Counted from the stretch's first letter, positions 1 to 10,200 are shown. The stretch is DNA of 64,000 nt from Streptomyces rubrogriseus (GCF_027947575.1 NZ_CP116256.1:6696001-6760000), one strand, 5' to 3'. Made by a program: numbers and translations. Notes: generated by a model not told the origin, from the sequence alone.

Positions 1-1461
1 CCGTTCGGTGAGGTCGACGACCTCACCGAGGTCGCCGAAATCGCGTACGGCCGTGTCGACGGTCTTGCGGATGCGGGTGTTGACGCGTTCGGAGCGGACC
101 TTCTTGGCGATGCCCATGGCCTCCATGGCCAGGACGGTGCTCTCCTCGGGTTCGCGGCGCAGCAGGTGCACGGTGGCCATGCCGATCAGGTTCAGCGCGT
201 AGGAGCGCTGGTGCTCCTCGTCCTTGGCGAACAGCTCCACGGCCCGGCGCATCAGGGGGTCGGCGAGGGAGGCGTAGGCGGGGCTGCGGCCGGCCACGTA
301 GGCGAGGTCGCGGAAGGAGTGGCTGTTCTCCCCGTACAGCTCGGCCTCGGAGAAGAAGCGGATCCAGTCGGGGTCCGGCTCGTCCCACTCGTCGGCCTCG
401 GCGAAGATGTCCTCCGCCATGCGCACCGCGCGCTTGGTGCGGCCGGGCTGGCCCATGTTGGCGTAGGCGCGGGCCTCCATCGCGTACAGCATCGACTGGG
501 TGCGGGGGCTGGCGCAGTCCCGGCTGCCGTACTGGGCGAGGTGGATCAGCTCCAGGGCGTCGTCGGGCCGGCCGAGGTGGATCATCTGGCGGCTCATGCT
601 GGAGAGGATGTACGAGCCGAGCGGCCGGTCCCCGGCCTCCTTGGCGGCGTGCAGGGCGAGCACGAAGTACTTCTGCGCGGTGGGCTGGAGCCCCACGTCG
701 TACGACATCCAGCCGGCCAGCTCGGCCAGCTCGGCGGCGACCTTGAAGAGCTTGGCGCGGGTGGTCTCGGTCTGCGGTTCCTGGAGCAGGTCGGTGACCT
801 CGTGCAGCTGGCCGACCACGGCCTTGCGGCGCAGGCCGCCGCCGCACTGGGCGTCCCAGCGGCGGAACATCACGGCCGTGGACTCCAGCAGGTCGAGCTC
901 CGGCCTGGACAGGCGGCCGCGCGCGCGGGAGGCGGGCGCGGCGGACTCGCGGTCGGCCGACGGGCCGGCGGAGGGTGTGGGGACGAGCCAGCGCTGCATG
1001 GGTTCGATGAGGGACGGGCCCGCGGAGAGGGCCAGCGAGCTCCCGAGGAAGCCGCGCCGCGCCAGCATGAGGTCGCTGCGCGAGAACTCGCTGAGCAGGG
1101 CCACGGTCTGCGGGCCCGTCCAGGGGAGGTCGACGCCGGTCGCGGAGGGCGTGGGGCGGGTGGATCGCAGGCCCAGGTCCTCGACGGAGACGACGACGCC
1201 GAACCGCTCGGAGAACAGCTCGGACAGGATCCGCGGGATCGGCTCGCGCGGGTTCTCCCCGTCGAGCCAGCGGCGCACGCGTGAGGTGTCGGTGGAGATG
1301 TGGTTGGCGCCCAACTGGCGGGCCCGGCGGTTGACCTGGCGGGCCAGCTCGCCCTTGGACCAGCCGCTGCGGGCGAACCAGGAGGTGAGCAGCTCGTTCG
1401 GGCGCTTGTCGGCGTGCGACGCGCTCCCCGCGCTCGTACCGCTTCCGCCGTTGCCACTCAC
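1..1461 (-). CDS. nsdA: NsdA, negative regulator of differentiation (3' end cut by the window)
   Basis: 487 codons are visible; the frame is still open at position 1, so the C-terminus is missing. The chosen start is the GTG at 1459-1461 (MSGNGGSG), preceded by a purine-rich GGGATGGGGG. Residues about 25-90 resemble an XRE-type helix-turn-helix (SKGELARQVNRRARQLG, then RVRRWLDGENPREPIPRIL). The rest is alpha-helical and TPR-like (AELAGWMSYDVGLQPTAQKY). The sequence matches Streptomyces NsdA as I know it. Family knowledge: loss of NsdA in S. coelicolor raises sporulation and antibiotic production, so it acts as a global repressor; the molecular mechanism is not visible here. A five-codon frame, ATG to TGA, overlaps the GTG start and may be chance. 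Confidence 0.9.
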   Translation of the reverse strand, partial: MSGNGGSGTSAGSASHADKRPNELLTSWFARSGWSKGELARQVNRRARQLGANHISTDTSRVRRWLDGENPREPIPRILSELFSERFGVVVSVEDLGLRSTRPTPSATGVDLPWTGPQTVALLSEFSRSDLMLARRGFLGSSLALSAGPSLIEPMQRWLVPTPSAGPSADRESAAPASRARGRLSRPELDLLESTAVMFRRWDAQCGGGLRRKAVVGQLHEVTDLLQEPQTETTRAKLFKVAAELAELAGWMSYDVGLQPTAQKYFVLALHAAKEAGDRPLGSYILSSMSRQMIHLGRPDDALELIHLAQYGSRDCASPRTQSMLYAMEARAYANMGQPGRTKRAVRMAEDIFAEADEWDEPDPDWIRFFSEAELYGENSHSFRDLAYVAGRSPAYASLADPLMRRAVELFAKDEEHQRSYALNLIGMATVHLLRREPEESTVLAMEAMGIAKKVRSERVNTRIRKTVDTAVRDFGDLGEVVDLTER

Positions 1462-1907
1462 TGGAACGCCCCCATCCCTGAGACCACCTGTCGCCGAGTG
1501 CGCCAAGCCCTATCAGAATGCCGGTGGCCCGGGCCCTCCGTCCGGTGGTTGGCACCCTTCGAACGGAAAGCCGGGTTGCCTCCGGCATACCCACAAGTGC
1601 ATGTGCCCCAAGGCTCCATGCACACAAAGTAGTCCTACGATCACTCGTCCAGCCATGGCGATTGCGGAATCGCCACCATTCGCCACCCCTTCGAATGAAC
1701 TCGCGGTGGCCGGGACGCGATTCACTTGACATAGGCCAACCGGGAGTCGGTGCAACGGTGCACACCGGGGCGTGCGCCGTGGGACGCACCACCCCGGAGT
1801 GCCTCCGGACGCTGTCTGAACCGCGTCGGACTGGGGATTTGGAAGCAGAGAGTCACGTTTCACGTCCGCTGCGTAACCGCCGCTGCGTCGGACCCGTTGG
1901 AGGGGGC
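1462..1907. other. Divergent intergenic region nsdA / primase-polymerase-like gene
   Basis: 446 bases without a convincing gene; promoters for both flanking genes must lie here. A TTGACA hexamer at 1726-1731 has no acceptable -10 box 16-19 bases downstream. Just after it is a small inverted repeat, GTGCA-ACGG-TGCAC (1750-1763), which could be an operator. No other structure is clear. Confidence 0.5.
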
Positions 1908-2579
1908 ATGGGCTTCACGATCGGCATCGGCAGCAGTCGGGGCTTGCGCGAGATCCGACCCGGCGCGCGTCGCCGCGGCCGCCCCTCGGAGTGCACCGTC
2001 GTGGCCGAGTTCACCGGGCTGTGGGGCTGGGACGTGGTGCCGGGCGCCCGGACCGCCCAGGGCGCCTGCTCGTGCGGCCTGCCCGACTGCCCGGCGCCGG
2101 GCGCACACCCCCTGGACTTCGCGCCCCGGGTGCCCGCCGGGGCGACCCTGGACGAGGCGAGCGAGGCCTGGTCCCGGTTCCCCGGGGCTGCGGTGATGCT
2201 GGCGGTCGGGCGGACCTTCGACGTGATCGAGGTGGCCGAGCCCGCCGGGCTGCGGGCGCTGGCCCGGCTGGAGCGCATGGGCGTCCCGCTCGGGCCGGTC
2301 GCGGCGACCCCGCAGGGCCGCGCCCAGTTCTTCGTCGCTCCGGGCGCCGCGGCCGAGCTGCCCCGGCTGCTGTACCGGATGGGCTGGGACGACCCGTCCG
2401 CCCTCGACCTGCGTGGCCTCGGCCCCGGCACGTACCTCACGGCCCCGCCCTCCGACCGCGGCGGCCGGGGCCCGGTGCGCTGGCTGCGCCCTCCGGCCCT
2501 CGACTCGGCCACGAAGCCCCCGGCGGCCCGGCTGCTCCTGGGCACGCTGGCCTACGTGGCCCACCGGTCCCGGGCGTAG
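1908..2579 (+). CDS. Bifunctional primase/polymerase-like domain protein, probably catalytically dead
   Basis: 223 aa. The ATG at 1908 follows a strong GGAGGGGGC ribosome site. The body resembles the N-terminal Prim-Pol fold (GWDVVPG near residue 42, then a Cys-rich ACSCGLPDC stretch, AHP, and a long helical half). Active Prim-Pol enzymes carry a DxD-type metal motif; here the equivalent segment reads FDVIEVAEPAG, so at least one essential acidic residue looks lost. There is no fused helicase and no plasmid gene nearby. The protein stands alone, divergent from nsdA and convergent with ftsY. Function is unknown; a nucleic-acid-binding or regulatory role is only a guess. Confidence 0.7.
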   Translation: MGFTIGIGSSRGLREIRPGARRRGRPSECTVVAEFTGLWGWDVVPGARTAQGACSCGLPDCPAPGAHPLDFAPRVPAGATLDEASEAWSRFPGAAVMLAVGRTFDVIEVAEPAGLRALARLERMGVPLGPVAATPQGRAQFFVAPGAAAELPRLLYRMGWDDPSALDLRGLGPGTYLTAPPSDRGGRGPVRWLRPPALDSATKPPAARLLLGTLAYVAHRSRA

Positions 2580-2595
2580 GCCTCCGCCAACGGCG

Positions 2596-2630
2596 AAGCG
2601 CCCGTCTCCCGGTCCGGGAGGCGGGCGCTT
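2596..2630. terminator. Bidirectional terminator between the primase-like gene and ftsY
   Basis: Near-perfect inverted repeat: AAGCGCCCGTCTCCCGG, short loop, CCGGGAGGCGGGCGCTT, with one wobble pair. It lies between the convergent stops at 2579 and 2668. Confidence 0.8.
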
Positions 2631-2667
2631 CTCGCCCGGTGCGGGCGCGGTGCGCCGGCAGTCGGCG

Positions 2668-3876
2668 TCACTCGCCGATGAGGGCGTCCACGAAGGCCGC
2701 GGGCTCGAACGGCGCCAGGTCGTCCGCGCCCTCTCCGAGTCCGATCAGCTTGACCGGCACGCCCAGCTCGCGCTGGACGGCGACCACGATGCCGCCCTTG
2801 GCCGTGCCGTCCAGCTTGGTGAGCACGATGCCGGTGATGTTGACGACCTCGGCGAAGACGCGGGCCTGGATCAGACCGTTCTGGCCGGTGGTGGCGTCGA
2901 GCACCAGCAGCACCTCGTCCAGCGGCGCGTGCTTCTCCACGACGCGCTTGACCTTGCCCAGCTCGTCCATCAGGCCGGTCTTGGTGTGCAGGCGGCCGGC
3001 GGTGTCGATGAGCACGACGTCCGACCCCATCTCCTTGCCCTCCTTGACCGCGTCGAAGGCGACGGAGGCGGGGTCGCCGCCCTCGGGTCCGCGCACGGTG
3101 TGGGCGCCGACCCGCTCGCCCCAGGTCTGGAGCTGGTCCGCGGCGGCGGCACGGAAGGTGTCGGCGGCGCCGAGCACGACGCTGCGGCCGTCGGCCACCA
3201 GGACGCGGGCGAGCTTGCCCGTGGTGGTGGTCTTGCCGGTGCCGTTCACACCGACGACCATCACGATGCCGGGCTTGCTCGTGGCCGGTTCGGTCTTGAC
3301 CTCGCGGTCCATGTCGGGGCCGACCAGGGTGATCAGCTCCTCGCGCAGCAGGGTGCGCAGCTCCTCCGGCGTGCGGGTGCCGAGGACCTTCACCCGTTCG
3401 CGGAGCCGCTCGACCAGTTCCTGGGTGGGCTGCACGCCGACGTCGGCGGTGAGGAGCGTGTCCTCGATCTCCTCCCAGGTGTCGTCGTCGAGGTGCTCCC
3501 GGGACAGCAGGGTCAGCAGGCCCTTGCCGAGGGCGTTCTGCGAGCGGGAGAGGCGGGCACGGAGCCGGACCAGTCGGCCGGCGGTGGGCTCGGGAACCTC
3601 GATCTGCGGGATCTCGAGCTCTTCGACGACGGGCGGCTCCTCGACGGTGGCGGTGCCGCCGTCCGGGAGGTCGACCTCCTCTATCGTCCGGCGCGTTTCG
3701 TCGCGCGGCGTCTCGGCCTCGTCGCCGACGTGCGGCTCGGCCGGAGGGGCGGTGATGTCGGGCGCGGCGGAGGGCGGCTCGGGCAGCTGCTTCTTGCGGC
3801 GGCTGCCGACGACCAGCCCGCCGAGCGCGCCGATCACGACCACGGCGATGACTACAGCAAGGATGACGATTTCCAT
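2668..3876 (-). CDS. ftsY: Signal recognition particle receptor FtsY
   Basis: 402 aa GTPase that docks SRP-ribosome complexes at the membrane for co-translational insertion. Residues 2-25 form a hydrophobic anchor (MEIVILAVVIAVVVIGAL) followed by SRRKK. An acidic linker (about 30-105) precedes the helical N domain and the G domain. GTP motifs: GVNGTGKTTTTGKLA (about 208-222), DTFRAAA, DTAGRLHTK, TKLDGTAKGG and the C-terminal GLGEGADDLAPF. I chose the ATG at 3876 because it begins the hydrophobic anchor; a GTG ten codons upstream (3906) with a GGGGGG tract is an alternative. A membrane segment instead of a purely amphipathic A domain is usual in actinobacteria. Confidence 0.95.
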   Translation of the reverse strand: MEIVILAVVIAVVVIGALGGLVVGSRRKKQLPEPPSAAPDITAPPAEPHVGDEAETPRDETRRTIEEVDLPDGGTATVEEPPVVEELEIPQIEVPEPTAGRLVRLRARLSRSQNALGKGLLTLLSREHLDDDTWEEIEDTLLTADVGVQPTQELVERLRERVKVLGTRTPEELRTLLREELITLVGPDMDREVKTEPATSKPGIVMVVGVNGTGKTTTTGKLARVLVADGRSVVLGAADTFRAAAADQLQTWGERVGAHTVRGPEGGDPASVAFDAVKEGKEMGSDVVLIDTAGRLHTKTGLMDELGKVKRVVEKHAPLDEVLLVLDATTGQNGLIQARVFAEVVNITGIVLTKLDGTAKGGIVVAVQRELGVPVKLIGLGEGADDLAPFEPAAFVDALIGE

Positions 3877-4060
3877 AACGGGACCAGTATGCGTGACCCC
3901 CGGCACGGCCCCCCGCTATCGGTCGCTTGTGGTTTCCACCAAAGGACAAAGGCCCCTGGAAGGAGCGAGTCGGAGCAAAGTACGATGGAGAAGGCCGCGT
4001 CAACGCGCGTAGAGTCCCGACCGGCCCCTCTTCCCCACGATCGAGGCACGGACCCCCCAC

Positions 4061-5518
4061 ATGAGCAAGACCGCCGAGAACGAAGGCGCCCTGGAGACCC
4101 GCGGCATCGAGCAGGTGCCTGACCACGAGCGCACCGCCCGGACCCGCGAGCTGTTCCCGACCTGGGTCGGCGCCAACATCAGCGTGCTGCTGCTCACGAT
4201 GGGCGCCAGCCTCGTCGTGGCGTACCGGCTCAACTTCTGGCAGGCCCTGGTCGTCGCGGGGGCCGCGCCGGTCGTGTCGTACGGCCTGGTCGGGCTGATC
4301 GGCATCGCCGGCAAGCGGGGCGGCGCTCCCGGGATGGCGCTGTCCCGTGCCGTGTTCGGGCAGCGGGGCAATCTGCTGCCCGGTTCGCTGATCTGGGTCG
4401 CCCGCTGGGGCTGGGAGACGATCAACGCGGTGACCGGTGCCTACGCGCTGCTCACCGTGCTGGACATCGTCTTCGGCATACGCGCCAACAGCGTGCTGGA
4501 CATGGTGACGCTGCTCGCCTTCGTGGTGGCGACGTTCGCGATCTCGGGGCTGGGCATCAACGCCGTGCAGAAGTGCAACAAGTACGCGGCGTACCTCTTC
4601 GGCGCCTTCTCGGTGCTGGTCCTCGGTTACCTGGTGGTCGACACCGACTGGTCCGCGGTGTTCGACCGGTCCGCCGGTTCGGTGGCCGCGATGATCACGG
4701 GTGTGGGTCTGATCGCGGCGGGCGGCGTCAGCTGGATCCCGTCCGCTCCGGACTTCACCCGGTACCTGCCGCGCACGGCGTCCTCGAAGGGGATCGTCGG
4801 GGTTACGGTCGGCGGCGCGGGCATCGTCGTCCTGCCGATGGTGCTGATGGGCGCGGTCATGGCGGTCTCCACGCCGGATCTGGCCTCGGCCGCCGACCCG
4901 GTCTCCTTCCTGGGCGAGATCCTGCCGACCTGGATCGCGGTGCCGTACCTGCTGATCGCGCTGATCGGCATGCTGCTGATCAACTCGATGTCGATGTACT
5001 CGGCCGGGTTCACCGCGCAGACCCTGGGCTTCAAGGTCCCGCGGCACTGGGCGGTCTCGGTCAACGCCGTGATCTCGCTGGTCTTCGGCGGCGTGCTGAT
5101 GCTGGTGGCGACCAGCTTCATGGGGTCCTTCATCGCGTTCCTGTCGCTGCTCGCGGTCGCCTTCTCCGCCTGGGTCGGCGTGTTCGGCGCGGACATGCTG
5201 CGCGGCCGGGAGTACGACGGCGAGGCCCTGGCCGACACCGGCCGCACCAGCGCCTACTGGTACCGCGGCGGCTTCTCCCCCGCGGCGGTCGTCGCCTGGG
5301 CGGTGGGCCTGGCCGCCGGTCTGCTGTTCACCACGTCCGACTGGTTCACCGGGCCGCTCGCCGCGAACAACTTCGTCGGCGAGTACGGGCTGGGCTGGGT
5401 CGCCACGGTCGTGATCTCCGCCCTGCTGTACGCGGTGCTGCCGAAGCCGGCGCTGATCGTCCCGGGAGTTCGCCCGGACCGGGCCGAGCAGCCCGAGGCC
5501 GAGACCGTGGCCGTCTGA
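4061..5518 (+). CDS. NCS1-family cytosine/purine permease
   Basis: 485 aa integral membrane protein with about 12 hydrophobic segments. The N-terminal cytoplasmic stretch ends in RTRELFPTWVGANISV, and the conserved NCS1 features follow: a GMALSRAVFGQRGN-like motif near 90 and the NAVQKCNKYAAYLFG segment in the middle. The family imports cytosine, purines, allantoin or related compounds with protons or Na+; the exact substrate cannot be read from sequence. It stands alone between ftsY (divergent) and glcP (convergent). The 184-base upstream gap shows no recognisable riboswitch fold. CodB-like is the closest description. Confidence 0.8.
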   Translation: MSKTAENEGALETRGIEQVPDHERTARTRELFPTWVGANISVLLLTMGASLVVAYRLNFWQALVVAGAAPVVSYGLVGLIGIAGKRGGAPGMALSRAVFGQRGNLLPGSLIWVARWGWETINAVTGAYALLTVLDIVFGIRANSVLDMVTLLAFVVATFAISGLGINAVQKCNKYAAYLFGAFSVLVLGYLVVDTDWSAVFDRSAGSVAAMITGVGLIAAGGVSWIPSAPDFTRYLPRTASSKGIVGVTVGGAGIVVLPMVLMGAVMAVSTPDLASAADPVSFLGEILPTWIAVPYLLIALIGMLLINSMSMYSAGFTAQTLGFKVPRHWAVSVNAVISLVFGGVLMLVATSFMGSFIAFLSLLAVAFSAWVGVFGADMLRGREYDGEALADTGRTSAYWYRGGFSPAAVVAWAVGLAAGLLFTTSDWFTGPLAANNFVGEYGLGWVATVVISALLYAVLPKPALIVPGVRPDRAEQPEAETVAV

Positions 5519-5539
5519 CGTTCGCCGGGCCGCGGCACA

Positions 5540-5577
5540 CCGCCGCCCCGCCCGGAAGTGACCGGGCGGGGCGGCGG
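5540..5577. terminator. Bidirectional terminator between permease and glcP
   Basis: Perfect 16-bp GC stem (CCGCCGCCCCGCCCGG / complement) with a six-base AAGTGA loop, between the two convergent stops at 5518 and 5641. Confidence 0.85.
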
Positions 5578-5640
5578 ACGGTACGGGGAGGGGGCGGCGG
5601 GGACTTGGCCCTCCTCCCCGGGCTCGGGGTGGGGTGGGGG

Positions 5641-7056
5641 TCAGCCCATTTCCTCCAGGGCCTTGCCCTTGGTCTCCTTCACGAACTTGAGCACGAAGGG
5701 GATGGAGAGGGCGGCGAAGATCGTGTAGATCACGTAGGTGCCGGAGAGGTTCCAGTCGGCCAGTGACGGGAAGCTCGCGGTGATGGCCCAGTTGGCGATC
5801 CACTGCGCGGAGGCGGCCACGCCCAGGGCGGCGGCACGGATCCGGTTGGGGAACATCTCGCCGAGGAAGACCCACACGACCACACCCCACGACAGGGCGA
5901 AGAAGAGGACGAAGAGGTGGGCGGCGATCAGCGCGACCCAGCCCTGGGTGGCCGGGAGCTTGCCGTCGACCAGGTCGAAGGAGAAGGCCCAGGCCTCCAG
6001 CGCCAGCCCGACCACCATGCCGACGGAGCCGATCAGGGCGAGCGGCTTGCGGCCGACACGGTCCACGAAGATCATCGCGATCACGGTGCCGATGATGTTG
6101 ATGATCGACGTCGTGAACGAGTAGAAGAACGAGTCGGCGGGGTTGACGCCGACCGACTGCCACAGCGTCGAGGAGTAGTAGAACGCGACGTTGATGCCGA
6201 CGAACTGCTGGAAGACCGACAGGCCGATACCGATCCAGACGATCGGTTTGAAGAAGAAGCTGCCGCCCAGCAGGTCCTTGAAGGAGGACTTCTCCTCGCG
6301 GTGCATGGCGTGCTCGATCTCGGTGACGCGGGCGTCGAAGTCCACGTCCTTGCCCTCGACCTCTTCGAGGATCTTCTTGGCGCGCTCGCGCTTGCCCACC
6401 GAGATCAGGAAGCGGGGGGACTCGGGGATGGCGAAGGACAGCAGGCCGTACAGGACGGCCGGGATCACCATGACGCCGAGCATGACCTGCCAGGCCTCCA
6501 GGCCCATCAGCTCGCCGCGCTGGTCGCCGCCGGCGGCGTTCAGCAGACCCCAGTTGACCAGCTGGGAGACGGCGATGCCGATGACGATCGCGGCCTGCTG
6601 GAAGGAGCCGAGCCGGCCGCGGTAGGCGGGCGGGGACACCTCGGCGATGTAGGCGGGACCGATCACCGAGGCCATGCCGATGGCGAAGCCGCCGATGACA
6701 CGCCACATGGCGAGGTCCCACAGCGCGAAGGGCAGCGCGGAGCCCACGGCACTGACAGTGAACAGGACCGCCGCGATCTGCATGCACCGGATACGGCCGA
6801 TGCGGTCGGCGATGCGGCCCGCGGTCGCGGCACCGATGGCGCAGCCGATCAGAGCCACGGCGATGACCTGGGCCAGCACCGCGGAACCGACGTCGTAACG
6901 GTCCCGGATGGCCTCGACCGCACCGTTGATCACGGAACTGTCGTAACCGAACAGGAAACCGCCCATCGCGGCCGCCGCCGCGATGAAGATGACGTGCCCG
7001 AGATGATCGGGATGAGCCGTCCCGGCTCCTGAACTACCTGCCTGTGTGCGGGACAC
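5641..7056 (-). CDS. glcP: Glucose permease, MFS sugar porter (GlcP)
   Basis: 471 aa, 12 transmembrane segments. Sugar-porter signatures are present: GYDSSVINGA in TM1, ADRIGRIRCMQ after TM2, PESPRFL before the central loop, FQQFVGINVAFYYS in TM7, and a C-terminal KETKGKALEEM. It closely resembles Streptomyces GlcP, the main non-PTS glucose-proton symporter; glucose entry through it also supports glucose kinase-dependent carbon repression. The GTG at 7056 is chosen because GAGGAG lies seven bases upstream; the GTG eight codons earlier lacks this. The upstream gap holds a promoter and an operator-like palindrome (7136-7175), and glcP is not part of an operon. Confidence 0.88.
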   Translation of the reverse strand: MSRTQAGSSGAGTAHPDHLGHVIFIAAAAAMGGFLFGYDSSVINGAVEAIRDRYDVGSAVLAQVIAVALIGCAIGAATAGRIADRIGRIRCMQIAAVLFTVSAVGSALPFALWDLAMWRVIGGFAIGMASVIGPAYIAEVSPPAYRGRLGSFQQAAIVIGIAVSQLVNWGLLNAAGGDQRGELMGLEAWQVMLGVMVIPAVLYGLLSFAIPESPRFLISVGKRERAKKILEEVEGKDVDFDARVTEIEHAMHREEKSSFKDLLGGSFFFKPIVWIGIGLSVFQQFVGINVAFYYSSTLWQSVGVNPADSFFYSFTTSIINIIGTVIAMIFVDRVGRKPLALIGSVGMVVGLALEAWAFSFDLVDGKLPATQGWVALIAAHLFVLFFALSWGVVVWVFLGEMFPNRIRAAALGVAASAQWIANWAITASFPSLADWNLSGTYVIYTIFAALSIPFVLKFVKETKGKALEEMG

Positions 7057-7135
7057 GTGTACTCCTCGGGCTACCGGCAACGCTGCCGGGGCGGTTCACC
7101 CTTCGAGGCACCGACGAAGGAACCTGAAGGTAAAA

Positions 7136-7175
7136 GCAACGTTGCAGAGACTATGCCTTCAAGTATCGAAGTCAA
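7136..7175 (-). promoter_or_regulatory. glcP promoter with LacI-type operator palindrome
   Basis: On the minus strand, TTGACT (7170-7175), a 16-base spacer and TAGTCT (7148-7153) form a good sigma-70-type promoter for glcP. The perfect palindrome GCAACGTTGC (7136-7145) falls at the expected transcription start. Its central CG and AA/TT arms are typical of LacI/GalR-family operators. Farther upstream TTCAAGT occurs twice, at 7158-7164 and 7221-7227, and the second copy is part of TTCAAG-T-CTTGAA (7221-7233). Confidence 0.65.
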
Positions 7176-7243
7176 TAGGACGAGAGCTGTGAGTTTCAGG
7201 GAAGCCGAAGCGATTATGTGTTCAAGTCTTGAAGAATCGGTCC

Positions 7244-10200
7244 TCAGGACTGGCGCAGCCGCTGACTGATGACCTTCGACACACCGTCGCCCTGCATGGA
7301 CACGCCGTAGAGCGCGTCGGCGACCTCCATCGTGCGCTTCTGGTGCGTGATGACGATCAGCTGCGAGGCCTCCTGGAGCTCCTGCATGATCCGGATCAGC
7401 CGTTGCAGGTTGGTGTCGTCCAGCGCCGCCTCGACCTCGTCCATCACGTAGAACGGACTCGGCCGGGCCTTGAAGATCGACACCAGCATCGCCACCGCGG
7501 TCAGCGAGCGCTCCCCGCCGGAGAGCAGCGACAGCCGCTTGACCTTCTTGCCCGGGGGCCGGGCCTCGACGTCCACGCCCGTGGTGAGCATGTTGTCAGG
7601 GTCGGTCAGGATCAGCCGCCCCTCACCGCCCGGGAACAGCCTGCTGAAGACGCCCTCGAACTCCCGGGCGGTGTCCCGGAAGGCCTCGGTGAAGACCTGC
7701 TCGACGCGCTCGTCGACCTCCTTGACGACCTGGAGCAGGTCGGCGCGGGTCTTCTTCAGGTCCTCCAGCTGCTCGCTGAGGAACTGGTGCCGCTCCTCCA
7801 GCGCCGCGAACTCCTCCAGCGCCAGCGGGTTGACCTTGCCGAGCTGCTGGTAGGCGCGCTCGGCGGCCTTCAGCCGTTTCTCCTGCTCGGCGCGGACGAA
7901 GGGGCGCGGGCGGTTACGCGGATGCTCCGGGTCTTCCGGGAGCTCCTCGCCGTCGGCGGGGGGCGAGGGCGGCACCTCTTGATGGGGGCCGTACTCGGCC
8001 GCGAGCCCCGCCGGTTCCACACCGAGTTCCTCCAGCGCCTTGGTCTCCAGCTGCTCGATGCGCAGCCGCTTCTCGGCGCCGAGTACCTCGCCCCGGTGAA
8101 CTGAATCCGTCAACTTGTCCAGCTCCGCCTTGAGGTCGCGCCCGGCGGTGCGCGCGGTGGTCAGCTCCTGCTCACGCCGGGCCTTGGCCGCCTCGGCGAG
8201 GGTGCGCTCCTCGTCGGCGCGGGTGAGTGAGACCTCGACGTGGGCGAGCAGCTGCCGGGCGCCGGCGCCGACCGCCTCGGCGACGGCCGCCTCGTGCCGC
8301 AGCCTGGCCCGCCGCTGCTCGGCACGCGCGCGTGCCTCGCGTTCGGCGCGGGCGGCCCGGTCCAGGGAGTCGGCGCGTCCGGCCAGCCCTTTGACCCGCT
8401 CCTCGTGGGTACGGACCTGGAGGCGCGCCTCCATCTCGGTCTGGCGGGCGTTGGCACCGTCGGCGGCGAGCCGGTCGCGGGCGGCGGTGTCGGGCTCCTC
8501 GTCGACAGGCATCTCCTCGGCGACGGCGAGCCGTTCCGCCAGTTCCTCGACCTCCATGAGCGCCTTGTCCAGCGCCTGCTGCGCCCGGGCGGCCGCCGCG
8601 GCGGACCGTTCCGCCTCCCCGGCGGCGCCCCGCGCCTGGCCCGCGAGCCGGCCCAGCTGCTGGGCGACGGACGACTTCTCCCGGTCGGCCGCCCGGCGCC
8701 GCTCCCCCAGCTCCTCGACGAGCGCGGCGCACTCCCGCCGTCGCCCGACGGCTGCTTCCTGCTCCCCCGCCAGCTCCTCGCACCGCACGCCCAGCTCCGC
8801 CAGCTCGGCGGCGGCCTGGTCCACGGACGCCTGCACCTCCAGGAGGCTGGGCGCCCCGGCGGAACCGCCCTGCGCGAAGTGGGCGCCCAGCAGGTCGCCC
8901 TCGGCGGTGACGGCGGTCAGCGCGGGGCGGGCGTAGACCAGGTCCTCGGCGTCCTCCAGGGTGGCGACCACGACGATCCCGCGCAGCAGCCGCCGTACGG
9001 CGGGCATCAGGTCGGCGGGGCCGTGCACCAGGTCGGCGGCGTGCGGCGGTCCGTCGCCGCGCGTCTCGTGCGCTACGTCGTCGGGGGCGCCGGCGAGCAG
9101 CAGGGCGGCCCGGCCCGCGTCCTGCTTGCGCAGCAGGCGGATCGCGTCGGCGGCGGCCGCCGGGGAGGTCACCGCGAGGGCGTCGGCGGCGGCACCGAAG
9201 GCGGTGGCCAGGGCGGCCTCGTGGCCCGGCGTCACGGTGAGGAGTCCGGCGGCGGGGCCGAGCAGTCCGGTGAGGCGGTCCTTGGCGGCGAGCAGCGCTC
9301 CGGTGCCGTCCTTGCGACGCAGGCCCAGGGCAAGTGCCTCGTGCCGGGCCTGCGTGGCGGCGCGCCGGCGTTCCGCCGCGGTGGCCGCCTCACGCGCGGT
9401 GTTCAGCGCGGCCTCCGCCTCGGTCAGTGCCCGCCTGGCGGCCTCGTGCCGCTCGGCGAGTTCCTGGTCGCCGGCGTCGAGCCCGTCGACCTCGGCCTGG
9501 AGCGCCTCGTACTCCTCCTGCGCCGCGGCCGCGCGTTGTCCGGACTCGTCCCGCGCCTGGGCCAGCCGCTCGATCTCGGCCTGGGCGGCGGTGGCACGGG
9601 AGCGGGCGGCGCCGACCTGGCCGCCGAGCCGGGCGAGGTTCTCGCGGCGGTCGGCGATGGCGCGGGCGGCGTCCTTGAGGCGGCGTTCCTCCATGGCCAG
9701 TTCGCGTTCGAGATCGGCGCGGTGGGCGGCCGTGTCCTCCAGGGCGTGTTCGGCCGCCTCCAGGGCCGCTTCGAGTTCGGCCTCCTGCTCGCGGACGCGG
9801 GCGGCCTCGCGCTCCAGTTCCTCCGGGTCGCGGCCGCGGCGTTCCTCGGGCGGCGCGGAGGTGGCGCTCTTCACCCGCGCGTCGGCGAGCGAGATGGTGC
9901 CGCGCACCCGTTCGGCGAGCTGGGACAGCTCGTACCAGGTCTGCTGGGCGCGCTGGAGGCGCGGGGTGAGCCGGCGCACCTCGTCCTCCAGGTCCGCCTC
10001 GCGGCGCAGCGCCTTGCCCAGCTCCCGTTCGGCGGCCTCCTTGCGTTCCTTGAGCGCGGCCTCGTCGGCGACCTCGGCCTGGAGTGCCTCGCGCATCCGT
10101 ACGAGGTCGTCGGCGAGGAGCCGGAGCCGGGCGTCCCGGAGGTCGGCCTGGATGACGGCGGCCCTGCGGGCGACGGCGGCCTGCCGGCCGAGGGGCTTGA

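Noticed and set aside
1726..1731. TTGACA as a promoter for the primase-like gene
   Set aside because: No -10-like hexamer 16-19 bases downstream.
2552..6787. 1411-codon minus-strand frame spanning ftsY, the cytosine permease and glcP
   Set aside because: Out of frame with both ftsY and glcP and antisense to the permease; low-complexity Arg/His/Gly sequence.
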